Source: Candidatus Sphingomonas colombiensis (lineage in GTDB: Bacteria; Pseudomonadota; Alphaproteobacteria; Sphingomonadales; Sphingomonadaceae). Taken from it: a DNA stretch of 64,000 nucleotides. The notes below the pieces were generated by a model, which ran no database searches, was not told the DNA's origin, and was given only the letters and a program-made list of their open reading frames with translations. The translations under genes were made by a program, and so were the position numbers. The stretch lies in assembly GCA_029202845.1 (NCBI GenBank), contig CP119315.1:3565001-3629000 (forward strand). The letters are read 5' to 3'. This document shows positions 27,657-36,124 of the stretch, piece after piece (the first letter of the stretch is position 1; each line of letters begins with the position of its first letter).

Positions 27657-27691
27657 AGCGGCACGATGGCGCTTTCCCCTATTGCTTTGCA

Positions 27692-27733
27692 ACAAAAATG
27701 GTCCTCCCACCGCAGTTAGCGGTGGAAGGACCA
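27692..27733 (-). terminator. Rho-independent terminator of the small secreted-protein gene
   Basis: On the minus strand GGTCCTTCCACCGC, loop TAACT, GCGGTGGGAGGACC is a 14-bp stem with one internal mismatch, followed by ATTTTTG. It sits 25 bp past the stop at 27757 and just before the RelA/SpoT start. Confidence 0.85.
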
Positions 27734-27756
27734 CATATTATCGTTCGGAAAATCGC

Positions 27757-28119
27757 TTAGTTTGCTGGCGCCGGATTCGGCCCGGCATTGGCGACGGCGA
27801 CCTTGCCGCCCTTCGCCTTGCTGTTGCATTCGCCGAGCGCGGCATCGTCAAACGTCTTGCCCTCAACGGCGAAAGCCGAAAGCGCGCCGACGGTGCGGGC
27901 CATCATCTGGCATGCCACCATTTCGCGCATCGGGGCCTTGCCGGTGACGTAAACGCCATCGCGCAGGTTCCACGGTGTGTCGCGGGTCATCACAACGTCT
28001 TTCGTCGCGGCAGCGACGGGGGTGGCGGCAAAATAGCCACCGGCGGTTTGCGCCGAAGCACCGGCCGCACCGAGCAGCGCGGCAGAAGTGAGAGCGGCGG
28101 CGATCATCGAGCGAATCAT
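27757..28119 (-). CDS. Small secreted protein of unknown function
   Basis: A 120-residue protein with a clear signal peptide (MIRSMIAAALTSAALLGAAGASAQ) and a mature part with a Thr/Trp-rich segment (VVMTRDTPWNLRDGVYVTG) and two cysteines (VACQMM, LGECNSK) that may form a disulfide. The C-terminus is Ala/Asn/Pro-rich. No family is recognised with confidence. It has its own strong terminator and is divergent from the HxlR regulator, with repeated GTTGCAAGTG motifs between them, so it is a likely target of that regulator. Confidence 0.75.
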   Translation of the reverse strand: MIRSMIAAALTSAALLGAAGASAQTAGGYFAATPVAAATKDVVMTRDTPWNLRDGVYVTGKAPMREMVACQMMARTVGALSAFAVEGKTFDDAALGECNSKAKGGKVAVANAGPNPAPAN

Positions 28120-28138
28120 CTTGTTGCCTCGCAAAATA

Positions 28139-28188
28139 AGTTGCGAGCAGCTACTTACTTGTTGCAAGTGCGAGTTGCAAGTGGCAAC
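28139..28188. promoter_or_regulatory. Putative operator in the divergent HxlR/secreted-protein promoter
   Basis: GTTGCAAGTG occurs twice, at 28161-28170 and 28174-28183, 13 bp apart. The second copy is part of the inverted repeat GTTGC-AAGTG-GCAAC (28174-28188), and a further GTTGCGAG lies at 28140. The cluster is placed between the two divergent starts, the usual location of an autoregulatory HxlR operator. Binding is inferred only. Confidence 0.55.
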
Positions 28189-28253
28189 TGATAATTTAGT
28201 TCGGTGATGCATCCTGCTCGGTTAGGATGCGCGTTACAGCAAGGAGCGTACAA

Positions 28254-28730
28254 TTGGAGAAATTGCGCGAAACCCTGACGGAGTGCAGCCTCCCCGCTGC
28301 ATTGGAAACGATGGGCGAGCGGTGGGCGTTTCTCATTTTGCGCGCGGCTTTCAACGGCTTACACCATTTCGAGGAATTCCAGTCGGAACTGGGCATCGCG
28401 CGTAACATTCTCGCCAACCGGCTGGCGCGCTTCGTTGAGCACGGCATCATGGAACGGGAGTCGTTGCCTGAGGACCGGCGAAAAATTCAATATTGCCTTA
28501 CCGAAAAGGGACATGCCCTCCTGCCGACCATGGTTGCACTGCGACAATGGGGCGAGCGGTGGGAGACTGGCGTGCCGGCCTTTCCGATCCTCGTCGATTC
28601 GCGTGACAACCGCCCGATCCAGCCGATCGCCGTGCTCAGTCACGATGGTCGGGTGCTGAGCAAGGGCGATCTGCACTGGGCGTTGCCGGGCGACGTGGCC
28701 AACGCGCCCGTCGCGGACGCAGCGGAATAA
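28254..28730 (+). CDS. HxlR-family transcriptional regulator
   Basis: A 158-residue winged-helix protein with the HxlR core: CSLPAALETMGERWAFLILRA, then GLHHFEEFQSELGIARNILA and the wing RRKIQYCLTEKGHALLP. The N-terminal Cys, near residue 9, is conserved and redox-active in some members. The start is taken as TTG 28254 because AAGGAG (28241-28246) is placed 7 bp before it; an in-frame ATG at 28227 has no ribosome site. HxlR proteins respond to aldehydes, quinones or oxidants. It probably controls the divergent secreted protein and itself. Confidence 0.88.
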   Translation: MEKLRETLTECSLPAALETMGERWAFLILRAAFNGLHHFEEFQSELGIARNILANRLARFVEHGIMERESLPEDRRKIQYCLTEKGHALLPTMVALRQWGERWETGVPAFPILVDSRDNRPIQPIAVLSHDGRVLSKGDLHWALPGDVANAPVADAAE

Positions 28731-28790
28731 AGCGGCGCATCGGCGGGCAGGCACCGGGGCCGGCGATGTGCCGCCCCGATGCCTCCGCAA

Positions 28791-29747
28791 TCACTTCTTG
28801 ATCAGGCCGATCTCTACCAGCCGCTGATGCAGATAATCGTGCGCGGTGATCGGCGCCGGATAGCGGTTGGCATTGTCCGGCGTGATGCAGCCGGGCAGCG
28901 TTTCGATCAGGAAATCGGGCGCCGGATGCAGGAAGAACGGCATCGAATAGCGCGAATGGCCGCGCCGCTCGGGCGGCGGATTGACGACGCGGTGCGTGGT
29001 CGATGGCAGAACGTGATTGGTCAGGCGTTGCAGCATATCCCCGACGTTGACGACCATCGCCCCCGCCGGCGGCTTGATCGCGAGCCAGCGCCCCGAATCC
29101 CGATCGAGCAATTCCAGCCCAGCCTCCTCGGCACCGAGCAGCAGGGTGATCAGGTTGATATCCTCGTGCGCGCCGGCACGAACGCCCTCGGCATCGATCG
29201 GAATCGGCGGATAATGCAGCAAACGCAGCACGCTATTGCCATCGGTGACAGCGGGATCGAACCAGTCGGGCGCCAGCTTCAGATGGCGCGCGATCGCTGA
29301 GAGCAGCCGATCACCCGCCCGATCGAACGCGGTGAACAATTCGAGGAAGGTATCGCGGAACCCTTCCGGGCGCGACGGCCAGATATTGGGTGTCATCTCA
29401 CCCGAGAAGCGGTGCCCGGCCGGCAATTCGCGGCCGACATGCCAAAATTCCTTCAGATCGACGTGCTTGGCGTCTTTGGCGATCTCGGTCTTGAACGGCG
29501 TGTAACCGCGGGCCCCGCCACCGCCGGGCACGAAATACGCGCGCTTCTCGGCATCCGGCAGCGCGAACAGCGCCTCCGTCTCCTGCCAGGCGCGGTCGAT
29601 CAGCTCGTGGGGGATTCCGTGATCGGCGACGATCGCGAAGCCGAAGCGTTCAAACGATCCACCGAGCGCGGCGGCAAAGGCAATCGGATCGGTAGCCTGA
29701 TCGTTCAGGCTGAGCGTCGGCACCTGGGCCAGCGGCGTATCAAGCAT
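28791..29747 (-). CDS. Isopenicillin N synthase-family 2OG-Fe(II) dioxygenase
   Basis: A 318-residue non-heme iron enzyme. The N-terminal DIOX_N part has FAAALGGSFERFGFAIVADHG, and the catalytic jelly roll has the iron ligands in GAHEDINLITLL (HxD) and LPSTTHRVVNP (distal His), with the Arg of RRGHSRYSMPFF that binds 2-oxoglutarate. Bacterial members of this group have diverse or unknown substrates; being in the family does not imply beta-lactam synthesis. It is convergent with the HxlR gene. Confidence 0.9.
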   Translation of the reverse strand: MLDTPLAQVPTLSLNDQATDPIAFAAALGGSFERFGFAIVADHGIPHELIDRAWQETEALFALPDAEKRAYFVPGGGGARGYTPFKTEIAKDAKHVDLKEFWHVGRELPAGHRFSGEMTPNIWPSRPEGFRDTFLELFTAFDRAGDRLLSAIARHLKLAPDWFDPAVTDGNSVLRLLHYPPIPIDAEGVRAGAHEDINLITLLLGAEEAGLELLDRDSGRWLAIKPPAGAMVVNVGDMLQRLTNHVLPSTTHRVVNPPPERRGHSRYSMPFFLHPAPDFLIETLPGCITPDNANRYPAPITAHDYLHQRLVEIGLIKK

Positions 29748-29925
29748 TTATCGGGTCCGTAAATTGGAAACGATCCACATACCGCCTTGCCCGCCACGCC
29801 GCCAGCGCCGCGATCGTAGAAAACGCATCGGCCGGGCGGCCCGAATGATGAGAACCTACGGTGTTCGTTGCGGCGCCATACGGGCGGCCCTCGCCGCTAT
29901 CGCGGGGCCACGATAGCTTGTCTCC

Positions 29926-30117
29926 ATGTGGACGTTCTTTTTCTGTAATTTCGCCGCCGTTGCCGCCGCAATCTACTGCATAACCAAAGCTGTGACCGTC
30001 CTTCGCCGCCATCGGCACGCTTGGGGAGTTGTTGGCCTCGTCAGCGCGGGAGTATTCCTGCTGACGCCCATACAAACCCATGCCGGTAAGGTCGATCTAC
30101 CCGCCGTTCGGCAGTGA
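29926..30117 (+). CDS. Small two-helix membrane protein, hypothetical
   Basis: A 63-residue frame with two hydrophobic segments (FFFCNFAAVAAAIYCITKAV and WGVVGLVSAGVFLLTP) separated by the basic loop LRRHRHA, a plausible inner-membrane hairpin. No ribosome site is strong and no family is recognised. The frame on the other strand at this place is less protein-like. It may be real but is not certain. Confidence 0.45.
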   Translation: MWTFFFCNFAAVAAAIYCITKAVTVLRRHRHAWGVVGLVSAGVFLLTPIQTHAGKVDLPAVRQ

Positions 30118-30200
30118 CGATTTTCGCGCCGGCATTTGCCGTTAGCCTATGCCGCACTCTTTCCCGTAAGCAGCTTTTCGACCTTACGGCGGAGGCATAG

Positions 30201-30689
30201 GTGACTATCGACGCTAACCTTGCAGCTTCGGTCAGGGCGGCAGGCGATGTGATGCGGCCTGCACGTGATCCATGGTGGATAATTTCGAGTGCGGCAGTCG
30301 CCTTACATGGGGCTGATGCCGGACAGGTCGGTGATGTAGACGTGCTGCTAAGCGTCAACGATGCGGAGCACCTTCTTCCACGTCTTGGGTTGAAACTTGA
30401 GCGCGGCTCGGATCATCCGGACTTTCGATCAAGCATCTTCGGGAATTGGACGGAGCCTCCGCTCCACATCGAGTTCATGGCCGGCTTCTGCTATCGCTCC
30501 GGAACCGACTGGCTACCAGTCCTGCCTGAGACGCGGGAAGCAATTAAGCTCGGCGAAGCGACTGTGTTTGTGCCAAGTAGAGGAGAGTTGCTCGAAATAC
30601 TGCACAGTTTCGGCAGGCCGAAAGACATGGAGCGTGCTGCCCGGCTCCTGGCGCTGGGTTCGTCCGTTTCCCAACACCATATTCCTTGA
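30201..30689 (+). CDS. Nucleotidyltransferase-fold protein, hypothetical
   Basis: A 162-residue protein whose first half reads WWIISSAAVALHGADAGQVG followed by DVDVLLS. The Gly-x-Asp-Val-Asp pattern resembles the metal-binding motif of minimal nucleotidyltransferases (MNT/AbiEii-like) that use a helix-GS-then-DxD arrangement. The second half (LHIEFMAGFCYR, PSRGELLEILHSFGRPKDMERAARLL) resembles their C-terminal helices. It could be the enzyme of a toxin-antitoxin-like or resistance-type family, but no partner gene with a fitting layout is adjacent. The start at 30201 has no strong ribosome site. Confidence 0.7.
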   Translation: MTIDANLAASVRAAGDVMRPARDPWWIISSAAVALHGADAGQVGDVDVLLSVNDAEHLLPRLGLKLERGSDHPDFRSSIFGNWTEPPLHIEFMAGFCYRSGTDWLPVLPETREAIKLGEATVFVPSRGELLEILHSFGRPKDMERAARLLALGSSVSQHHIP

Positions 30690-30807
30690 AGCTTCCGGTC
30701 GGCTCCCCACCGATCCCCGCCCTTCATAGCCACGCTCGTCCGCGAACGCCCCCTCGCAACACGCGAAGGGGGTGACTTCGCGCTCCCCCATCGGTAACGC
30801 CGCGCGC

Positions 30808-32037
30808 ATGGCAACATCGGCACCCCAGGACACGCCGCGCGGCGCGCCGATACCGTTCGGCGAGTTCGTGGCGCTTGTCGCCTCGTTGATGGCGATGGCG
30901 GCGCTGGGCATCGATACGATGCTGCCCGCGCTGCCCGATATCGGGCAATCGCTCCATGTCGCCAATCCGAACCATCGCCAGTTCGTCATCACCATCTTCG
31001 GCGCCGGCTTCGGCATCGGCCAGTTGTTCCACGGCCCGCTGGTCGATCGCTTCGGGCGGCGACGGATGCTGATCGGCTCGCTCGCCGCTTATGCCGCGAT
31101 GAATGTGCTGGCGGCGATCTCCGCGAGCTTCCCGCTGCTGCTCGCGGCGCGGCTCGTCGGTGGCATGGCGGTGGCCGGATCGCGCGTCGCAATGGTGGCG
31201 ATGGTGCGCGATTGTTATGCCGGGCGAGCGATGGCGCAGATCATGTCGCTGGCCTTCATGGTATTCATGGCGGTGCCGATCGTTGCGCCGGGCTTTGGCT
31301 CGCTCATCCTGCTGTTCGGCTCATGGCGCACGATGTTCTGGATCGTCACCGGGCTGACGATCGCGGCGATGCTGTGGGTCATGATCCGCATGCCCGAAAC
31401 GATGCTGCCCGAGGACCGGCGGGAGATACGCATCCCCGCGATCCTCGCCGGATGGCGCACGACCGTCTCGGACCGTTATTCGCTTGGCTATACGCTCGCC
31501 GCCACCGGGCTGACCGCCGCCCTTTACGGCTATCTCGGCTCGATCGAGCAGATCATGGCCGATGCTTTTGGCCGTCCCAAGCTGCTGATGGTGATCTTCG
31601 CCACCAGCGCGGGGATGATGATGGTGGCGAACCTGCTGAACGTGCGGCTGGTGATGCGGCTCGGCACACGGCGGATCAGCCACACCGCGATCTGCGTGAT
31701 GATCGCGATCACCGCGCTTCATCTGACGATCGCGGCGACCGGGCATGAGACAGTATTGGTTTTCGCCACGCTTCAGGCGATCACCCTGGCGAGCTTTGCG
31801 CTGGCAAGTTCGAACTTCTCCGCGATGGCGATGGAGAAGATGGGGCATATCGCCGGCACCGCATCGAGCGTGCAGGGTTTTATCAGCCTTACGTTCGGCT
31901 CGCTGATCGGCACGCTGATCGGTCAGGCGTTCAATGGGACGACGATGCCGCTGACCGTTGGCTTCCTGATCGCGGGGCTGTTCGCGCTGGCCGCCGTGGC
32001 GATCACCGAGCGCGGGCGACTGTTCCACCCACTCTAA
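30808..32037 (+). CDS. MFS multidrug efflux transporter, Bcr/CflA family
   Basis: About 409 residues with 12 predicted membrane helices. The MFS signature between helices 2 and 3 is GPLVDRFGRRRMLIGSLAAY, and motif C-like sequence in helix 5 is FMAVPIVAPGFGSLIL, both typical of the Bcr/CflA drug:proton antiporter group. The substrate is unknown. The ATG at 30808 was chosen; an upstream GTG (30772) would add 12 residues but has poor spacing to its purine stretch. Confidence 0.9.
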   Translation: MATSAPQDTPRGAPIPFGEFVALVASLMAMAALGIDTMLPALPDIGQSLHVANPNHRQFVITIFGAGFGIGQLFHGPLVDRFGRRRMLIGSLAAYAAMNVLAAISASFPLLLAARLVGGMAVAGSRVAMVAMVRDCYAGRAMAQIMSLAFMVFMAVPIVAPGFGSLILLFGSWRTMFWIVTGLTIAAMLWVMIRMPETMLPEDRREIRIPAILAGWRTTVSDRYSLGYTLAATGLTAALYGYLGSIEQIMADAFGRPKLLMVIFATSAGMMMVANLLNVRLVMRLGTRRISHTAICVMIAITALHLTIAATGHETVLVFATLQAITLASFALASSNFSAMAMEKMGHIAGTASSVQGFISLTFGSLIGTLIGQAFNGTTMPLTVGFLIAGLFALAAVAITERGRLFHPL

Positions 32038-32107
32038 GCGTCATCCCATCGCCTTGGCCGGAACCGCACGCCTCGATGCGGGTTGAAAAGCGTGAGAGGA
32101 GAAGGGC

Positions 32108-32314
32108 ATGGGCGGCCATCAGGTGCCGGGCCAGGGTTCTGGCGACGACGGCTATGACGCGGACGGATATGACGAAAGCCAGCGCGCGGAAATCATCGAA
32201 GTAACGCGCGAAGGGCCGAGCGACGGGACGATCATCACCGATCTCACCCCCGATCTGGATCTGGATCTCGATGCGGACGATGACAATCTGCGCCCCGCTG
32301 GCGAGGGGCGCTGA
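32108..32314 (+). CDS. Small acidic protein, hypothetical
   Basis: A 68-residue, very acidic protein (DDGYDADGYDESQRAEIIEV; ending with a DLDLDLDADDDN stretch) preceded by a strong ribosome site GAGAGGAGAAGGGC. No family is recognised and no Cys or His is present. The Asp-rich tail could bind divalent cations, but this is speculation. It lies between the MFS and DMT genes on the same strand. Confidence 0.6.
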   Translation: MGGHQVPGQGSGDDGYDADGYDESQRAEIIEVTREGPSDGTIITDLTPDLDLDLDADDDNLRPAGEGR

Positions 32315-32412
32315 GAGGGTCAGGCCGTTGCGCGCAAGCGCCGGCGGTGTATCGCTCCCGCGATCGGGGAAGCGCGGCAATTTGCGCCGGCGACCGCTGG
32401 CTGGGGGCATCA

Positions 32413-32751
32413 ATGCCGACGATTGCGCTACTGATCCTCTCCAACTGCTTCATGACCATCGCCTGGTATTGGCACCTGAAGGGCGGGATGGCGAAACCGC
32501 TGCTGGTGGTGATCCTGATCAGCTGGGGGATCGCGCTCGCCGAATATTGCCTCGCGGTGCCCGCCAACCGCCTCGGTTATGCCAGCGGCTGGAGCGGCGG
32601 ACAGCTCAAGGTGGCGCAAGAGGTAATCACGCTAGTCGTATTCGGCGTGTTCGCGGTGACCGTGCTGGGTGAGCAGCTCAGTTGGCGCCACGCGGGCGCG
32701 TTCGCCTGCCTGATGGGGGCCGTCGTTTTCATGTTCGCCGGACGGCCCTGA
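32413..32751 (+). CDS. DMT-family membrane protein (DUF486)
   Basis: A 112-residue protein with four hydrophobic helices (LILSNCFMTIAWYWHLKG; LLVVILISWGIALAEYCL; LKVAQEVITLVVFGVFAV; AGAFACLMGAVVFMFAG), matching the DUF486/DMT superfamily of small EmrE-like proteins. PANRLGYASGWSGGQLKVAQ is the conserved central part. Function is unknown. The start is ATG 32413; the open frame upstream lacks hydrophobic character. Confidence 0.85.
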   Translation: MPTIALLILSNCFMTIAWYWHLKGGMAKPLLVVILISWGIALAEYCLAVPANRLGYASGWSGGQLKVAQEVITLVVFGVFAVTVLGEQLSWRHAGAFACLMGAVVFMFAGRP

Positions 32752-32758
32752 TCATTAT

Positions 32759-34045
32759 CTAGCCGAGGATCGGCATCCACATCGGCTCGCCCACGAGACT
32801 TTGCGAGCCACGCAACCGCTCAAGCGCGGCGGCGATGGCGGATTCGGATACTTCATGCGTGACGATGGCGACCAGCGCGCTGCCATCGGGATTGGCGCCG
32901 CGCTGGATCAGGCTTTCGATCGAAACGCCGGCATCGCGCATTGCCGCCGCGATCTCCGCCAGCACGCCAACGCGATCGGCAACCATGAAGCGCAGATAGG
33001 CGCGGCCGCTTCGCGCGCCCGTGTCGGCGGCGGGTGCGTCTGTCAGCGCAGTTACCGGCATCGCAAACGGCGGTCCGGATTCGCCGCGCGCGATATCGAT
33101 CAGGTCCGCGATCACCGCGCTCGCGGTCGGCCCGTCGCCCGCCCCCGCGCCCTGGAACAGCAGGCGGCCGACGAAATTGCCCTCCGCCACCACCGCGTTG
33201 GTCGAGCCCGTGACATGCGCGAGCGGATGATCCTGCGGCACGAGCTGCGGCTGGACGCGCTGGAACAGACCACCCGCGCCCAGCTCCGCCTGACCGATCA
33301 GGCGGATGCGATAGCCGAGCGCCGCCGCTTCCGCGATGTCGCCCGCGATCAGCTGGCGGATGCCGCGGATCGTCACGTCGTCGAACGCGGGGCGCGTGCC
33401 GAAAGCGAGGCTGGCGAGGATCGACAGCTTGTGCGCCGCATCCACACCGTCAATGTCGAAGCTGGGATCGGCCTCGGCATAGCCAAGCGCCTGCGCCTCG
33501 GCGAGCACCTCGCCGAAATCGCGGCCTTCGGCTTCCATCTTCGAAAGGATGAAGTTGCAGGTGCCGTTGAGGATGCCCTGCACGCGCGCGATCTCGTTCG
33601 CTGCGGCGCCTTCGCGCAGCCCCTTGATCACCGGAATGCCCCCGGCCACCGCCGCCTCGAACTTCAGCGGCACACCGCCCTTCTCCGCCGCTTCGGCCAG
33701 TTCCATCCCGTGATGCGCCAGCATCGCCTTGTTCGCGGTGACGAATGCCTTGCCCTTGCCCAGTGTCGCGCGCGCCAGCGCCAGCGCGGGGCCATCCGCA
33801 CCGCCGACCAGCTCCACCACCACGTCCGCATCGGCATCGGCAAGCGCCACCGTATCATCGACCCAGCTGAAGCCCGAGATATCGACGCCGCGATCCTTGG
33901 TGCGATCGCGCGCGGAAACAGCGACCACCTCTATCGGACGGCCGGCGCGGCGCTCAATCAGCGCGCGATTGACTTCCAGCACGCGGATCACGCCCGATCC
34001 AACCGTACCCAGCCCCGCCAACGCCACGCGCAACGCTTCCGCCAT
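32759..34045 (-). CDS. hom: Homoserine dehydrogenase
   Basis: A 428-residue enzyme that reduces aspartate semialdehyde to homoserine in threonine, methionine and isoleucine synthesis. Motifs: NAD(P)-binding ALAGLGTVGSGVIRV; the active-site region KFEAAVAGGIPVIKGLREG; ILNGTCNFILSKMEAEGRDF; and EADPSFDIDGVDAAHKLSIL. A C-terminal ACT domain (LRFMVADRVGVLAEIAAAM) gives feedback control by amino acids. Length is normal. It is divergent from the OPT transporter and convergent with the DMT gene. Confidence 0.96.
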   Translation of the reverse strand: MAEALRVALAGLGTVGSGVIRVLEVNRALIERRAGRPIEVVAVSARDRTKDRGVDISGFSWVDDTVALADADADVVVELVGGADGPALALARATLGKGKAFVTANKAMLAHHGMELAEAAEKGGVPLKFEAAVAGGIPVIKGLREGAAANEIARVQGILNGTCNFILSKMEAEGRDFGEVLAEAQALGYAEADPSFDIDGVDAAHKLSILASLAFGTRPAFDDVTIRGIRQLIAGDIAEAAALGYRIRLIGQAELGAGGLFQRVQPQLVPQDHPLAHVTGSTNAVVAEGNFVGRLLFQGAGAGDGPTASAVIADLIDIARGESGPPFAMPVTALTDAPAADTGARSGRAYLRFMVADRVGVLAEIAAAMRDAGVSIESLIQRGANPDGSALVAIVTHEVSESAIAAALERLRGSQSLVGEPMWMPILG

Positions 34046-34147
34046 GTCGATTCCCTATCCAGTGTCGCGGGCGCTCTTGGGCCACGAAGCGGGCCGGGAC
34101 AAGTAGGGCGGCTTCCCCATCCCGCGCGCCGCCGCTAGATACCACCG

Positions 34148-36124
34148 ATGACCACCCCTTCCGATGGGCAGCGCGCGGGCGTTGCCGAACTGACCATCCG
34201 CGGCATTCTGCTCGGCGGGATCATCACGTTGCTGTTCACCGCGGCTAACGTGTATCTGGGGCTGAAGGTGGGGCTGACCTTCGCCACATCGATCCCGGCG
34301 GCGGTAATCTCGATGGCGGTGCTGCGCGCCTTTCCGGACAGCTCGATCCTGGAAAACAACATCGTCCAGACGATCGCGAGCGCGGCGGGCACGCTGGCGG
34401 CGATCATCTTCGTGCTGCCCGGGCTGGTGATCGTCGGCTGGTGGCACGGCTTCCCGTTCATCACCACCGCCGCGATCACCGCGACCGGCGGCATTCTTGG
34501 CGTGATGTTCTCCGTCCCCCTGCGCCGCGCGCTGGTGGTCGACACCGACCTTCCCTATCCCGAAGGCCGCGCCGCCGCCGAAGTGCTGGAAGTGGGCGAA
34601 AGCGCGCGAGATGGTGGAGCGGAAAGCGCCAGGGGGCTGAAGGTGCTGATCTGGGGCAGCCTGGCCTCGGCTGGTTTCGCATTGCTCACCCAGATGAAAC
34701 TGGCGACAGCGGAAGCGGCGCGCTGGTTTCGCGTCGGTGCAGGCGCGACCGGCGTTTCCGGCGGTCTCTCCTTCGCATTGCTGGGCGTGGGGCATCTCGT
34801 CGGCCTGTCGGTCGGCATGGCGCAGCTTGTCGGCATGGCGACCGGATGGTGGGTGCTGCTGCCATTCCTCACCGCGAATAGCAGCATCGGCGGAAGCGCT
34901 GAGGAACTGGCCAATACGGTATTCCGCGCGGACGTGCGCTTCTTCGGCGCGGGCGTGATCGGCGTCGCGGCGGTGTGGACGCTGGTGAAGATCGCGCGGC
35001 CGGTTGTCGGCGGCGTGGCCTCCGCGCTGGCGGCAAGCCGCGCACGGCAGAGCGGCCAGACGCTTGCGCTGACCGAGCGAGACCTGCCGATCGGCATCGT
35101 CGCGCTGGTTTCGCTCGTCATGCTGGTGCCGATCGCGATCCTGTTGTGGAGCGTGATCGCGGGCGGCCCGCTCGCGGCCTCGGGTGTGCTGCTGATCGCG
35201 GGCGCGCTGGTGTTCGTGCTGGTGATCGGGCTGCTGATCGCGGCGGTGTGCGGATATATGGCCGGGCTGATCGGGGCATCGAACTCGCCGGTTTCCGCGA
35301 TTGGCATCCTCTCGATCCTCGCCGCCTCGCTGCTGCTGGTTGCGTTGTTCGGGCGGAACTCTCCCCCCGACACCGCACAGGCGCTGATCGCTTACGCGCT
35401 GATCGTAACCGGCATCGTGTTCGGCGTGGCGACGATCTCGAATGACAATTTGCAGGATCTGAAAACGGGCCAGCTCGTCGGTGCGACGCCGTGGAAGCAG
35501 CAGGTCGCGCTGATGATCGGCGTGTGCTTCGGCGCGTTGGTGGTGCCGGTGGTGCTCGATCTGCTCAATACCGCCTTCGGCTTCGCCGGCGCGCCGGGCG
35601 CCGGGCCGCAGGCGCTTGCCGCGCCACAGGCCGGGCTAATCTCCGCGCTGGCGAAGGGCGTGCTGGGCGGCGATCTCAACTGGCCCATGCTGCGCTGGGG
35701 CGCGCTGGCGGGCGTCGCGTTCGTCGCGCTCGATGAGGTGCTTGGCCGGCTGAAGCTGCTGCGCCTGCCGCCACTCGCGATCGGCATCGGCATTTATCTG
35801 CCCATGGCGGTGATCTTGCCGGTGACGATCGGGTCGGTGCTCGGCTGGTTTTACGATCGCTGGGCGGATCGGAAGACCGACGCGGAGGGCGCGAAACGCT
35901 TGGGCGTGCTTCTCGCCACCGGGATGATCGTCGGCGAAAGCCTGTTCGGCGTCGTCTTTGCCGGGATCGTTGCGGCGACCAATAAGGATTCGCCACTTGC
36001 GATGGTCAGCGACGGCTTCGCGCCGATCGCGCTGATCGGCGGAACCGCGCTGTTCGTGGCGCTGGTCTGGCTGCTTTATCGCAAGACGCGCTCGCTCGTT
36101 ACATCGCCGCGAGCAAATCCTTGA
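34148..36124 (+). CDS. OPT-family oligopeptide transporter
   Basis: A 658-residue protein with about 16 hydrophobic helices. OPT landmarks: LFTAANVYLGLKVGLTFATS near the N-terminus, PYPEGRAAAEVLEVGE, ISNDNLQDLKTGQLVGATPW, and the C-terminal LGVLLATGMIVGESLFGV. Bacterial members take up oligopeptides or metal-chelate compounds with protons. Its 3' end overlaps that of the convergent GH130 gene by about 26 bp. Confidence 0.93.
   Translation: MTTPSDGQRAGVAELTIRGILLGGIITLLFTAANVYLGLKVGLTFATSIPAAVISMAVLRAFPDSSILENNIVQTIASAAGTLAAIIFVLPGLVIVGWWHGFPFITTAAITATGGILGVMFSVPLRRALVVDTDLPYPEGRAAAEVLEVGESARDGGAESARGLKVLIWGSLASAGFALLTQMKLATAEAARWFRVGAGATGVSGGLSFALLGVGHLVGLSVGMAQLVGMATGWWVLLPFLTANSSIGGSAEELANTVFRADVRFFGAGVIGVAAVWTLVKIARPVVGGVASALAASRARQSGQTLALTERDLPIGIVALVSLVMLVPIAILLWSVIAGGPLAASGVLLIAGALVFVLVIGLLIAAVCGYMAGLIGASNSPVSAIGILSILAASLLLVALFGRNSPPDTAQALIAYALIVTGIVFGVATISNDNLQDLKTGQLVGATPWKQQVALMIGVCFGALVVPVVLDLLNTAFGFAGAPGAGPQALAAPQAGLISALAKGVLGGDLNWPMLRWGALAGVAFVALDEVLGRLKLLRLPPLAIGIGIYLPMAVILPVTIGSVLGWFYDRWADRKTDAEGAKRLGVLLATGMIVGESLFGVVFAGIVAATNKDSPLAMVSDGFAPIALIGGTALFVALVWLLYRKTRSLVTSPRANP

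Noticed and set aside
28791..29747. Antibiotic (penicillin) biosynthesis gene
   Set aside because: It belongs to the broad isopenicillin-N-synthase fold family, but no beta-lactam cluster genes surround it.
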